A stretch of 64,000 bases of DNA from Paenibacillus oenotherae (GTDB lineage: Bacteria > Bacillota > Bacilli > Paenibacillales > Paenibacillaceae): NCBI RefSeq assembly GCF_019443105.1, contig NZ_JAHZIJ010000005.1, forward strand, positions 124,001 to 188,000, given 5' to 3'. Numbering within the stretch: position 1 is the stretch's first letter; every line of letters begins with the position of its first letter. The notes beneath the pieces were generated by a model that saw only the letters and a list, made by a program, of their open reading frames with translations, had not been told where the DNA came from and did not search any database. Below, in pieces: positions 19,199 through 27,499 of the stretch. Made by a program: the position numbers and the translations under genes.

Positions 19199-19207
19199 CG
19201 TTCAAAC

Positions 19208-19765
19208 TCACCCTTCATAGAGAAAATTCATCTCCGCTTCAGCAAGCAGCGGATGCTTCGTATCCTTATCAGACAATATTGGCTGAGTTGTCGGCCAATC
19301 GATACCGAGAGCCGGATCATTCCATGCTATGCCGCGATCATGCTCTGGAGAATAAAGAGCATCCACCTTGTACTGCACTTCACAATTGGGCACAAGTGTA
19401 CAGAAGCCGTGGGCGAACCCTTGAGGAACAAGGAGCTGGCGCTTGTTGGCTGCACTAAGAATAAAGCCTTGCCACTGTCCGAATGTTGGAGACCCCTGTC
19501 GAATATCAACGACTACATCATAGATTGCGCCGGCTGTTGCTCTAACGAGTTTCGTCTGGGCTTTAGGATTTAGTTGATAGTGAAGTCCGCGCAGAACGCC
19601 CGCTTCTACAGACAAGGAATGATTGTCTTGAACAAAGGCATGGTCGATGCCATTCATCTTAAATACAGCATCATTATAGCTCTCTACAAAGAATCCCCGG
19701 TGATCTCCAAACACCGCAGGTTCAATCAGCTTTACACCAGGGAGCTTTGATTCAATCACATTCAT
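19208..19765 (-). CDS. rfbC: dTDP-4-dehydrorhamnose 3,5-epimerase
   Basis: RmlC epimerises C3 and C5 of the 4-keto intermediate. The 185-residue cupin has the signature NHSLSVEAGVLRGLHYQ, with the catalytic His in RGLHYQ, and VVDIRQGSPTFGQW, followed by LLVPQGFAHGF, all diagnostic. Length and gene order are standard. Confidence 0.96.
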   Translation of the reverse strand: MNVIESKLPGVKLIEPAVFGDHRGFFVESYNDAVFKMNGIDHAFVQDNHSLSVEAGVLRGLHYQLNPKAQTKLVRATAGAIYDVVVDIRQGSPTFGQWQGFILSAANKRQLLVPQGFAHGFCTLVPNCEVQYKVDALYSPEHDRGIAWNDPALGIDWPTTQPILSDKDTKHPLLAEAEMNFLYEG

Positions 19766-19786
19766 TTTGCAAGCACCCTTTTCTTC

Positions 19787-20530
19787 TTAAAGTTTTAACT
19801 TTCCGAACTCTTCTCCGAACACGATATCCTTGGCGAGCTCGTTCGCGCGCATTAAAGAAGCGTGCGTACCGGCATCCGTCCACCAACCCCGCAAAACATC
19901 ATAGGTTAGCTCATTACACTCAATATATGCGTTGTTCACATCGGTTATTTCAAGCTCGCCTCTACCTGAAGGCTTTAATGTACGAACGATGTCAAACACT
20001 CGACTATCGTACATATAAATCCCGGTAACGGCGAAGTTGCTTTTAGGTGATTTCGGCTTCTCTTCGATCGAGACAATTTTCTCCCCATCCAGTTCAGGAA
20101 CCCCGTAACGCTGCGGATCGTGAACCTCTTGAATGAGAATCTTCGCACCGCTGCCTTGCTCGCAGAAATTTTTGGTGAAGGCTGCAATGCTATCGCCAAA
20201 CACATTATCTCCTAGGATAACAACCATTTGGGATCCATTGACAAACTGTTCCGCCAGGCCCAGAGCTTGCGCAATACCGCCTGCTTCATCCTGAACTTTA
20301 TAGGTGAAGGTCATTCCAAACTCGTGCCCGCTGCCGAGAAGATTAACGACATCCCCCATATGCTCTTTGCCCGTCACGATCAGAACATCATTAATATCCG
20401 CTTCTTTGAGCTTCGCAATAGAATGGAATATCATCGGATATTTACCCACTGGGAGTAAGTGTTTATTAGTAACCTTAGTCAGTGGAAACAGCCTGGACCC
20501 TGTGCCACCTGCAAGAATTATGCCTTTCAT
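19787..20530 (-). CDS. rfbA: Glucose-1-phosphate thymidylyltransferase
   Basis: RmlA makes dTDP-glucose from dTTP and glucose-1-phosphate and commits glucose to all dTDP-sugars of this island. The 247-residue nucleotidyltransferase begins MKGIILAGGTGSRLFPLT and has the LGDNVFGDS metal-site segment. It is shorter than the 290-residue RmlA of enterobacteria and lacks the extra C-terminal helices, as is common for the short form in Gram-positive bacteria. The ribosome site is GAGGGTGAAGGA just before the ATG. Confidence 0.94.
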   Translation of the reverse strand: MKGIILAGGTGSRLFPLTKVTNKHLLPVGKYPMIFHSIAKLKEADINDVLIVTGKEHMGDVVNLLGSGHEFGMTFTYKVQDEAGGIAQALGLAEQFVNGSQMVVILGDNVFGDSIAAFTKNFCEQGSGAKILIQEVHDPQRYGVPELDGEKIVSIEEKPKSPKSNFAVTGIYMYDSRVFDIVRTLKPSGRGELEITDVNNAYIECNELTYDVLRGWWTDAGTHASLMRANELAKDIVFGEEFGKLKL

Positions 20531-20541
20531 TCCTTCACCCT

Positions 20542-21675
20542 CTATTCTTTTTGATAGAAGCTTTGTATGGTTTGAACAACTTTACTGATCTCATCAAGCT
20601 TCAAGCCATAATATAGCGGAAGCCTCAGTAAGCGCTCGCTCTCCGTCGTCGTGTAGCGGTCTTCTCCAGCCATCTCCCCGAATTGCCGCCCCGCATCAGC
20701 ACTATGCAACGGAACATAGTGAAACACGGAATGAATCCCTTGTTCCTTCAGATAGTCGATCAATCTGGTGCGGACTTCCAAATTGGCTGTTTTAATATAG
20801 AACATATGCGCGTTATGAACACAATCATCAGGTATAAAAGGCAGTGAAAGATGTCCCTTTTCCTCTAATGCTTTCAGCCCTTGGTAATATGCGCTCCAGC
20901 AATCCAAGCGGTAATTATTAATCTGCTCTGCATGTTCCAACTGAGCGTACAGGAATGCGGCATTAATTTCACTCGGCAGGTAAGAAGAGCCCATATCGAC
21001 CCACGAATACTTATCTACTTGCCCTCTGAAGAAGCGTGAGCGGTCAGTTCCCTTCTCCCGAATGATTTCTGCACGCTCTATATAGCTTTCATCATTGATA
21101 ATAAGAGCGCCGCCTTCACCACAATTGTAGTTTTTAGTCTCATGGAAACTATAACAGCCAAAGTGGCCAATCGTACCGAGGTATTTGCCTTGATAAGTAC
21201 TCATTACACCTTGAGCGGCATCTTCGATAACACATAAGTTGTATTTCGCGGCGATACTCATTATGACATCCATGTTGCAAGATACACCCGCATAGTGCAC
21301 GGGTACAATTGCTTTGGTGCGGGATGTGATTGACTGCTCGATCAGCTTCTCATCCATATTCATCGTATCCGGGCGCACATCGACAAAAACGATTCTGGCT
21401 CCCCGCAGAACAAAGGCATTTGCCGTAGAAACAAATGTGTAAGAAGGCATAATGACCTCGTCGCCTTCTTTGATCCCGGCCAATATCGCAGCCATCTCCA
21501 AGGCATGTGTGCATGAGGTCGTCAGCAATGCCTTAGATGCGGAGAACTGGGCTTCAAACCATTCGTGACATTTTTTCGTATAGGCGCCATCTCCGGAGAG
21601 CTTGCCGTTTAAGATGGCATCTTGAATATACTCAGCTTCTTTACCCGTCACTGCGGGCTTGTTAAATGGTATCAT
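20542..21675 (-). CDS. wecE: dTDP-4-amino-4,6-dideoxygalactose transaminase (WecE/RffA family)
   Basis: This PLP-dependent enzyme of the DegT/DnrJ/EryC1 group is predicted to aminate C4 of dTDP-4-keto-6-deoxyglucose with glutamate, giving dTDP-Fuc4N. The 377 residues contain the PLP-Lys at about position 181 in SFHETKNYNCGEGGAL, the phosphate-binding TTSCTHALEM and EDAAQG, which together match WecE closely. The substrate is supplied by rfbA and rfbB next door. Its ATG overlaps the flippase-like gene stop by four bases. An acetyltransferase of the WecD type is encoded upstream in the same operon, as in enterobacterial ECA loci. Confidence 0.92.
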   Translation of the reverse strand: MIPFNKPAVTGKEAEYIQDAILNGKLSGDGAYTKKCHEWFEAQFSASKALLTTSCTHALEMAAILAGIKEGDEVIMPSYTFVSTANAFVLRGARIVFVDVRPDTMNMDEKLIEQSITSRTKAIVPVHYAGVSCNMDVIMSIAAKYNLCVIEDAAQGVMSTYQGKYLGTIGHFGCYSFHETKNYNCGEGGALIINDESYIERAEIIREKGTDRSRFFRGQVDKYSWVDMGSSYLPSEINAAFLYAQLEHAEQINNYRLDCWSAYYQGLKALEEKGHLSLPFIPDDCVHNAHMFYIKTANLEVRTRLIDYLKEQGIHSVFHYVPLHSADAGRQFGEMAGEDRYTTTESERLLRLPLYYGLKLDEISKVVQTIQSFYQKE

Positions 21676-22040
21676 GTCATCGACCTACTCGATATTATTA
21701 TTCCTACTACAACGAAGGCCAAACCTATAACCTTATATGCTGTAACGGGTTCTTTGAAAAGATAAACAGAGAACATGAAAACAAGAACGTAAGAAAGACT
21801 CATAAATGGATAGGCAAAGCTTATATTAAATTTCGTCATCGCCGCCATCCAGAAGATCGAGGCTACAAAAGCCGATACAAAGCCGGAAAAAATTAATGGA
21901 TCGAGCAGCAGCTTGAACAAAAATAAAAACTTGTCCATAAGCCCTTCAGGCAGGCTCCCGTATTTAGAAATCCGCCACTTCAGCATAAGCTGGCCGTAAA
22001 CAGTAAATATAATGGTTCCAAGAATGTAGATATATCCCAT
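21672..22040 (-). CDS. Small EamA/SMR-type transporter, putative lipid-linked sugar flippase subunit
   Basis: This 122-residue protein has four predicted membrane helices and the layout of the small multidrug resistance/DMT group. Helix 1 carries a conserved-looking GQLMLKW segment, and helix 4 carries a Gly-rich VIGLAFVVVGIIISS. In glycan loci such proteins (ArnE/ArnF-like) are thought to flip an undecaprenyl-phosphate-linked sugar. A DPM1-like glycosyltransferase (27500-28450) and a GT-C-like membrane protein (28485-30725) in the same operon fit that role. A drug exporter is less likely here. The ribosome site is GGAG 10 bases upstream. Confidence 0.75.
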   Translation of the reverse strand: MGYIYILGTIIFTVYGQLMLKWRISKYGSLPEGLMDKFLFLFKLLLDPLIFSGFVSAFVASIFWMAAMTKFNISFAYPFMSLSYVLVFMFSVYLFKEPVTAYKVIGLAFVVVGIIISSRSMT

Positions 22041-22067
22041 AACGATTATACTCCAATTCTATACATA

Positions 22068-23414
22068 TCAATGTTGGACAACCACTTCACGAGTTAAATA
22101 AGCAAGTAAATCATATCCGTCCCATACTTCATTAAAATCAAGCGCTCTGCCAATCGGCACGATACGGTCAATCCCTCTGCCGCCCAACCTCCAGGCAAGC
22201 TCTGTCAGCTCGCTTTCACTAAACCCGAATGTAGCCAGCGTCTGATCTCTCTGATCCAGGCATTCCAGAACATGGCTTAATTCCTCAACAGCCAATTCAA
22301 AGAAAAATCCTCCACCGCAATGATCCTCCTTAATTGCTGCCGAGAAATCTTTAAGGGTGGCCCGGTACGGATCATCACTATGTGCAGTAGAGAGTTGTGT
22401 GACCAGCCCTTGTGAAGCATAGGAGTAGCCTTCTACTAGACGGTTCATCCCAACAGAAGGTTGCCAGTAATGGCCCTTTTGCACCGTAACTGTTTTGACC
22501 GCCTTCCAAAATCTAGACCTTGCTTCTTGCTCTGCAGGCCCATCCGCGCCTACCCACACGACCAGCCGTGGAGAAGAACATGCCATCTGATCAAACCAGT
22601 ATGCATCATTATAAAAGTCATTGGCAACTTGTATCAGTTCGCTATCCGTCATGCTCAATAAAGCAGCCGATTGGATGGCCGACATGGAGAAGCGATTGGC
22701 AAATACCATCTCCGTAGCCCGGGGAGGCAAATTCGTTTTCCTGATGGTTCTGATCGTCTCGTCTCCGCCCCAGATCACTCTGACGTTGCAAGCATCTGAC
22801 AAGGTTTGGGTGATCGCCTCATCATGACCGTAGCTTACAACTAAAGTCCGTTCAGCGATGGCCTTGTACTTGTCCTCTTGTAATAAATCAGACAGAAGCT
22901 CCAGCAGCAGATTAATTTGCTCTCCTCTTCGTTGAGAGATCCGCACCACATTGTAATTGCCAACGAGCATAGACAGGAACCACGAATACACAAATATTGT
23001 ATCTACATTGGATGGCGCAAAATGAAGCACCAGTCCTCTAGGGAGCCAAATGCGTCCCTGTTTCTTCGTTTCATAGTTTTTTTGAATTTCATGAAGATGC
23101 GCTTTTCTTAGCCAGTAGGACATCGCCATTAGTTCTGGATACTTTCTAAAGCCTTGGTTTTTGAGAATGCGGCTGGACAGGCTCTGGATGAAATCCATCA
23201 TCACTTCCTCGAAGGGCAATAGCGGCGGAACGTTCTTCATTCCGCGAAGGCGCTCTTCCCAATTCGCCGCATCAGATCTGGGAACTAGTATTTCCATTGT
23301 TTCCTCCTGAATCAAAGGCATGCGTGTCGCTACATCCTCGTAGTTCGGCAGCTGGCAATCTGCCATGTACGACAAAGCTTTTTCCATGGCGTCCACAAGG
23401 GCAGTTATCCTCAC
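22068..23414 (-). CDS. LuxC-type acyl-CoA/acyl-protein reductase
   Basis: LuxC reductases turn an activated fatty acyl group into an aldehyde with NADPH and form a complex with LuxE synthetases. The 448-residue protein matches the acyl-CoA reductase family: GLVLHFAPSNVDTIFVYSW in the cofactor domain and the candidate acyl-enzyme Cys279 in FDQMACSSPR. The N-terminal 45 residues overlap the luxE-like gene in another frame (23272-23414). The start is uncertain: GTG at 23412-23414, GTG at 23394-23396, or a later ATG (MADCQLP) are all possible, and none has a strong ribosome site. No luciferase genes (luxAB) or luxD are nearby, so a lighting role is excluded; the context is glycan synthesis. Confidence 0.88.
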   Translation of the reverse strand: MRITALVDAMEKALSYMADCQLPNYEDVATRMPLIQEETMEILVPRSDAANWEERLRGMKNVPPLLPFEEVMMDFIQSLSSRILKNQGFRKYPELMAMSYWLRKAHLHEIQKNYETKKQGRIWLPRGLVLHFAPSNVDTIFVYSWFLSMLVGNYNVVRISQRRGEQINLLLELLSDLLQEDKYKAIAERTLVVSYGHDEAITQTLSDACNVRVIWGGDETIRTIRKTNLPPRATEMVFANRFSMSAIQSAALLSMTDSELIQVANDFYNDAYWFDQMACSSPRLVVWVGADGPAEQEARSRFWKAVKTVTVQKGHYWQPSVGMNRLVEGYSYASQGLVTQLSTAHSDDPYRATLKDFSAAIKEDHCGGGFFFELAVEELSHVLECLDQRDQTLATFGFSESELTELAWRLGGRGIDRIVPIGRALDFNEVWDGYDLLAYLTREVVVQH

Positions 23415-24381
23415 CGAGTATGGTTCCCAGGTCTTCCGTAAGCAAGTTATGGCCGGGATAGCTTCTCGGCAGCAGACTCATCACCTGAATAATGCCTTGC
23501 TCTCCATTAGGCAGCACCTCAAGCGTCTGGGGATCGCGAACCAATAAATCCGCGAAGGATGGCGTATGGAGTCTGCCATGCTCACATTCCATAAAGATGG
23601 AGCCTACCTGTTCCACCATTCCATAAAAATTGTGTATTCTTTCAATCCCTAATTGATCCTTGATCCGCGATTTGAACGTCTCGTTATCGACTGCTTCATC
23701 CAACAACTTCTTCCATCCGCCGCTATGAATCAGGATGCTCTTTCCGAGTGATATTTTTTTATTTTGCTCCAGGGCTGCCTTATAGAAATACTTCCAAACC
23801 ATAAAGGTAAAGCCGAAAAGCAATATCTCCTGCCCTTTGTGAGCTTCCAGAAACTGCTCAAGACCTTCCCAATTAATCTCCATGGATTCATTCAATAAAT
23901 AAAAATGATTGCGGCCAAAATTGATCAATCCCATAATTCCGGCCCCACGTGCGCTAAAGGAAGTTCTATCTTTAATTACATTAGGGGAGTCAACGATGAT
24001 CATGGGCAGCCGTTGATTGCCAAGGTATGACTTCACGATTGTAACCAGCGCCTTGGTCTGAAACAGCGACGTTTCTTTATCCAGAAAAATTCGCGACACA
24101 ACCTGTGACGTCGTCCCGCTTGATGTAAGTGTTTTGATAACAGCTTCTTTTTCCACGCTTCTAAGCTCCGCCAGCTTAAATAAACGCACTGGCAGAAACG
24201 GGAGATCCTCGATCATCCCTTCCTCATGTTGAGCTGGAAGCGCCTTGTTGATATTTTCATACGGCTCACATCGTTCCCGGTGCAGCTTGGTTAGTGAGCT
24301 TATTTCCTGAAACATCATTTTCTTCTTGTCTTCTGCCTTCATTTCATATGGATTGCTTTGAAACAACTGCTCAAGGGTCAT
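23272..24381 (-). CDS. LuxE-like acyl-protein synthetase
   Basis: LuxE activates a fatty acid with ATP and passes the acyl group through a Cys to LuxC. The 369 residues show the ANL-like phosphate loop TLTSSGTTSQVVSR, the adenylate-site segment NFYGMVEQVGSIFMECE, CPCGRHGKSF and the family's C-terminal GRLPAAELRGCSDTHA. About 15 residues after that motif look unconserved and may be read-on into the start of the LuxC gene. The ATG overlaps the AMP-ligase stop by four bases. Together with the downstream LuxC it forms a two-gene fatty-acid reductase. Confidence 0.88.
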   Translation of the reverse strand: MTLEQLFQSNPYEMKAEDKKKMMFQEISSLTKLHRERCEPYENINKALPAQHEEGMIEDLPFLPVRLFKLAELRSVEKEAVIKTLTSSGTTSQVVSRIFLDKETSLFQTKALVTIVKSYLGNQRLPMIIVDSPNVIKDRTSFSARGAGIMGLINFGRNHFYLLNESMEINWEGLEQFLEAHKGQEILLFGFTFMVWKYFYKAALEQNKKISLGKSILIHSGGWKKLLDEAVDNETFKSRIKDQLGIERIHNFYGMVEQVGSIFMECEHGRLHTPSFADLLVRDPQTLEVLPNGEQGIIQVMSLLPRSYPGHNLLTEDLGTILGEDNCPCGRHGKSFVVHGRLPAAELRGCSDTHAFDSGGNNGNTSSQI

Positions 24382-25763
24382 TCCAATCCCCCCAATGATT
24401 GTAGAAGCTTGTAATCTATTTTGCCTGTTTCAAGCCTTGGAATTTGTTCGAGATACTCGACTTTAAACGAGGTCGGATGCAGGTGATAATGAGATAGGAT
24501 GGTATCCTTTGCTTGACCGATCAAACCGGCATCCTGGACATATACGCCCATCTTGGTATCATTGCCTACGCAATAGGCCTGCTGGCCGATTTCTTTCTCA
24601 ATAAGCTTCTCTACATCATCAAGGTTGATTCTTAGCCCAAATAATTTGATGAAGCGTTTCATTCGGCCGACGATGTAGAAGTAGCCGTCTCCGTCCTGTT
24701 CCGCCAAATCTCCTGTTTCAAGCCTGCCCTCATTCACGTCGCCAGCAGAGAGCTCTGATTTGGATTCCGCATAGCCCATCATGACATTCGTTCCCCGGTA
24801 GATCAATTGGCCCTCTTCATCTATCTCCAATCGTCCACCCGGAATCGCCACCCCAATAGAACCGAGCTTCTGCTCAAGCTTCTCAGGCGGTATATAGCTC
24901 ATTCTTGCAGTAGCTTCCGTCTGCCCATACATGACATAAAATTTCATATTCTTGCTGTTCTTCAGTTCCGCAAAGTAGCTTTGCAGCCCGATATCCAATC
25001 GCCCTCCTGCTTGTGTTAACGTCCGTAAGGAAGGCAGCTCCATCTCAGCAAAACGCAATCTTTTTAACATTTGATAAATATAAGGAACTCCTGCAATGGA
25101 TGTAACCTCGTGTTCCTTGATTTGATCCCAGAACTCTCTTGAAGTGACCGCAGTTTCCGTTAATACAAGGCAAGCACCCGCATGAAGATGGCTGTTGATC
25201 ACAGATAATCCATAAGAGTACTGCATCGGAAGCGTCGTGATCGGACGTTCATCAGAAGTTAGCTCCAAATATTCAGCAATGGATTCCGCATTGGATTGCA
25301 AATTCGCATACGATAGGCGCACCATCTTAGGGTTGCCGGTCGTTCCTGACGTCGATAATAACAGCGCCAAGTCATTGTGCATAACAGAAGGTTCCTTAAC
25401 TTCACGCTGCATGACTTCATAGTCTAATACCGTGTGCGCCTTCTCGTATCCTTCTACAATCCGCAGATTGGATGGTTGGCATATCCACCTCGGACTGTAT
25501 ACTTCAACTAAATGATCGAACAAAGAGCCTTCAATATTAGAAGGCAACAAGCACGCAGTTTGGCCTCCTTGAAGGGAGGCCAAATAAAGAGCAAGACTCG
25601 GTAATGTATTGCTGCATAGAATAAACATGAGTTGTTTATCCGAAGCTTCAATCGTATTCTTTAATTCTCCAACCATATCATTCAGGTCGCCATAGGTGTA
25701 CGTTCGGCCATTCTGAATAACAGCAGCCTGATCTTTCGGATGATTTAACTTCCAAAAACTCAT
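24378..25763 (-). CDS. AMP-binding acyl-CoA/acyl-ACP synthetase
   Basis: This adenylate-forming (ANL) ligase of 461 residues has the P-loop LLLSTSGTTGNPKMV (about 135-150), the aromatic-acid-binding FYVMYGQTEATARMS (about 275-290) and the hinge FIKLFGLRINLDDVE followed by a Lys in LETGKIDYK. The protein is short for an acyl-CoA synthetase because its N-terminal domain is compact, like the stand-alone ligases that load carrier proteins. With the ACP gene two genes upstream it probably loads a carboxylic acid on that ACP. The substrate cannot be read. It overlaps the SDR stop by four bases. Confidence 0.88.
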   Translation of the reverse strand: MSFWKLNHPKDQAAVIQNGRTYTYGDLNDMVGELKNTIEASDKQLMFILCSNTLPSLALYLASLQGGQTACLLPSNIEGSLFDHLVEVYSPRWICQPSNLRIVEGYEKAHTVLDYEVMQREVKEPSVMHNDLALLLSTSGTTGNPKMVRLSYANLQSNAESIAEYLELTSDERPITTLPMQYSYGLSVINSHLHAGACLVLTETAVTSREFWDQIKEHEVTSIAGVPYIYQMLKRLRFAEMELPSLRTLTQAGGRLDIGLQSYFAELKNSKNMKFYVMYGQTEATARMSYIPPEKLEQKLGSIGVAIPGGRLEIDEEGQLIYRGTNVMMGYAESKSELSAGDVNEGRLETGDLAEQDGDGYFYIVGRMKRFIKLFGLRINLDDVEKLIEKEIGQQAYCVGNDTKMGVYVQDAGLIGQAKDTILSHYHLHPTSFKVEYLEQIPRLETGKIDYKLLQSLGGLE

Positions 25764-26503
25764 TCCAGCATACCTCCATTAACACCAATCAGTTGTCCGG
25801 TCACATATGTCGATAATTCAGAGGATAAGTAGACCACTGTATTCGCAACTTCTTCCGGAGTTCCCGCTCTTCTCATCTTAATAGCGCTCACACGTTCCTG
25901 ATACTTCTGCTCAGAAAGAGTCTGAACCATATCCGTATCAATAAAGCCTGGAGCAATCGCATTTACCCGGATATTAAAGGGAGCAAGTTCTTTGGATGCG
26001 GATAGGGTTGCACCAACGATTGCCGCTTTGCTTGCTCCGTAAACGGTTAACCCTTCTTTGCCAGCTTGTCCGATAATGGAGCTCAGATTAATGATTGAGC
26101 CGGATTTGTTCCGCATCATTATTCTTGAAGCGTACTGCATATGATATATAGTAGCATACACATTAATAGCGAAAATTCGATCTACTTGCTCTGGTGTTAT
26201 CATCGGAAGAAGAGCCTCTTCCAATATCCCTGCATTGTTCACCATGGCATCCAGTCTTTTGTGATGCTTTAGAAACATTCCGAAGGCCTCTTTGACCGAC
26301 TGTACATTGGAAACATCATAAGGCAGCACAAGCGGGCGGCTACACCCTTGTTGTTCAATCTCATCCGCGGTCTCATTCAGCTTCGCTTCATCTCTTGCTG
26401 CAAGAACAAGTAGCGCTCCTTCAGAGGCCAGCCTCAATGCACTTGCCTTTCCTATGCCACGGGAAGCTCCAGTGATCCATATGACTTTATTTTCTAATAA
26501 CAT
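25760..26503 (-). CDS. SDR-family oxidoreductase, FabG-like
   Basis: This 247-residue classical short-chain dehydrogenase has the cofactor motif WITGASRGIGKAS, the NNAG motif (VNNAGILEE), the catalytic Ser in INLSSIIGQAG and YGASKAAIVG (Tyr-x3-Lys). The most similar known enzymes are 3-oxoacyl-ACP reductases (FabG). Being between an ACP and an acyl ligase, it probably reduces a 3-keto group or another carbonyl of an ACP-bound acyl unit. The ATG overlaps the ACP stop by one base (TAATG). Sugar-ketone reduction is the alternative. Confidence 0.9.
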   Translation of the reverse strand: MLLENKVIWITGASRGIGKASALRLASEGALLVLAARDEAKLNETADEIEQQGCSRPLVLPYDVSNVQSVKEAFGMFLKHHKRLDAMVNNAGILEEALLPMITPEQVDRIFAINVYATIYHMQYASRIMMRNKSGSIINLSSIIGQAGKEGLTVYGASKAAIVGATLSASKELAPFNIRVNAIAPGFIDTDMVQTLSEQKYQERVSAIKMRRAGTPEEVANTVVYLSSELSTYVTGQLIGVNGGMLE

Positions 26504-26736
26504 TAAAATTGCACTCCATATTTGGACAGTATTTCCTTCGCCTTGGCAAAGCTGCTCAAATCAATAACATCTTCCGTTTCCATCATAATATTGAACTCAT
26601 CATCCAAAGTAGCGATCAACGCCATATGAGAGATCGAGTCCCATTCAGGAATACTATTGTACTCAAGTCCATCTGTTACTTGTTCCTCTGATATATTCAA
26701 CGTCTCGGCAAAAATCTTTCTCAATTTGTTTTCCAC
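26503..26736 (-). CDS. Acyl carrier protein of the glycan island
   Basis: This stand-alone carrier protein (77 residues) is acidic and helical. The phosphopantetheine Ser is about residue 34 in EWDSISHMALIA, a DSI variant of the usual DSL. The start is GTG after AGGAGG (9 bases). It is followed without a gap by the SDR, AMP ligase, LuxE and LuxC genes, so it is the probable carrier on which their acyl group is held. Primary-metabolism AcpP normally sits in the fab operon, so this is a specialised copy. Confidence 0.92.
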   Translation of the reverse strand: MENKLRKIFAETLNISEEQVTDGLEYNSIPEWDSISHMALIATLDDEFNIMMETEDVIDLSSFAKAKEILSKYGVQF

Positions 26737-26754
26737 TTTAGTATTCCTCCTGGT

Positions 26755-27492
26755 TTAATAAAATTTATGATAACCAAACATAGGCTGCTCAAAAGTAAAA
26801 CCCAGTCTTGCATATAAATTCATTACAGCTATGTTAGAGCCAGATATCAGATTTCTTATCTTTGTTATCTTCTCTTTCTCATGAATAAAATGAAACATAT
26901 TGACCCATAGAAATCCGCCCAATCTGAGCGCGTCTTGCGAAAGCCCTGAGATAGGCATCTCAATCTCATTATCCTTGATGGCATAGCTGAAAAAGCCGCC
27001 TACCTGATTCTTAATATCAAAAACATAAAATTCTGTATCCATTAAGTCTGCAATCCAATTCTCGTATCGGCGTTGGGCAAACTCATAATTAACGAATGGA
27101 TCCTCGTGAAATCTGCCATGAGTAAATGAAGTGGCTGCTATATGTTGAATTTGCTTCAAATCATCACGAGTTGCCTTGCGAAAATCAAGCTTTCTAGGTG
27201 ATTGAGGTATTTTGGATACATTATTGTGATACGTGTATAACGAGAATTCTTTGATGCTGTATCCATTCTCTAATGCCGCTCTTTTCAGCAATTGATCGTT
27301 GGAATCATGTCTAAAGTAGGTGAGTTTCACCGACTCTTGTTCATTAATCCCATCAATCTTAAAGAATAAGTCCGTTATCTCAGCATCCGTGTACTGAATA
27401 TTTCTGCTCTCCGAGGTAGGAAAGCCGAACACCCTGCTGTCCCATGGCGTAAGGCGCCATTCACAACTACTTCTGTTTGCTACAATTTCCAC
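26755..27492 (-). CDS. GNAT-family N-acyltransferase, WecD/RffC-like
   Basis: The 245-residue protein has two GNAT-like halves. Its start (CEWRLTPWDSRVFGFPT) matches dTDP-fucosamine acetyltransferase WecD, which acetylates the 4-amino group of dTDP-Fuc4N. The C-terminal half holds the acetyl-CoA fold, ending SGSNIAVMNLYARLGFTFE. I chose a GTG at 27490-27492, 12 bases after AAGGAGG; ATGs 9-12 codons earlier lie inside the previous gene and have no site. The partner transaminase gene lies downstream. With an ACP and acyl ligase beside it, an acyl group other than acetyl is possible. Confidence 0.8.
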   Translation of the reverse strand: MEIVANRSSCEWRLTPWDSRVFGFPTSESRNIQYTDAEITDLFFKIDGINEQESVKLTYFRHDSNDQLLKRAALENGYSIKEFSLYTYHNNVSKIPQSPRKLDFRKATRDDLKQIQHIAATSFTHGRFHEDPFVNYEFAQRRYENWIADLMDTEFYVFDIKNQVGGFFSYAIKDNEIEMPISGLSQDALRLGGFLWVNMFHFIHEKEKITKIRNLISGSNIAVMNLYARLGFTFEQPMFGYHKFY

Positions 27493-27499
27493 AGCCGTC

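Noticed and set aside
22068-24381. Bioluminescence (lux) operon
   Set aside because: LuxC and LuxE are present, but luxA, luxB and luxD are not found in the window, and the neighbours are glycan genes.
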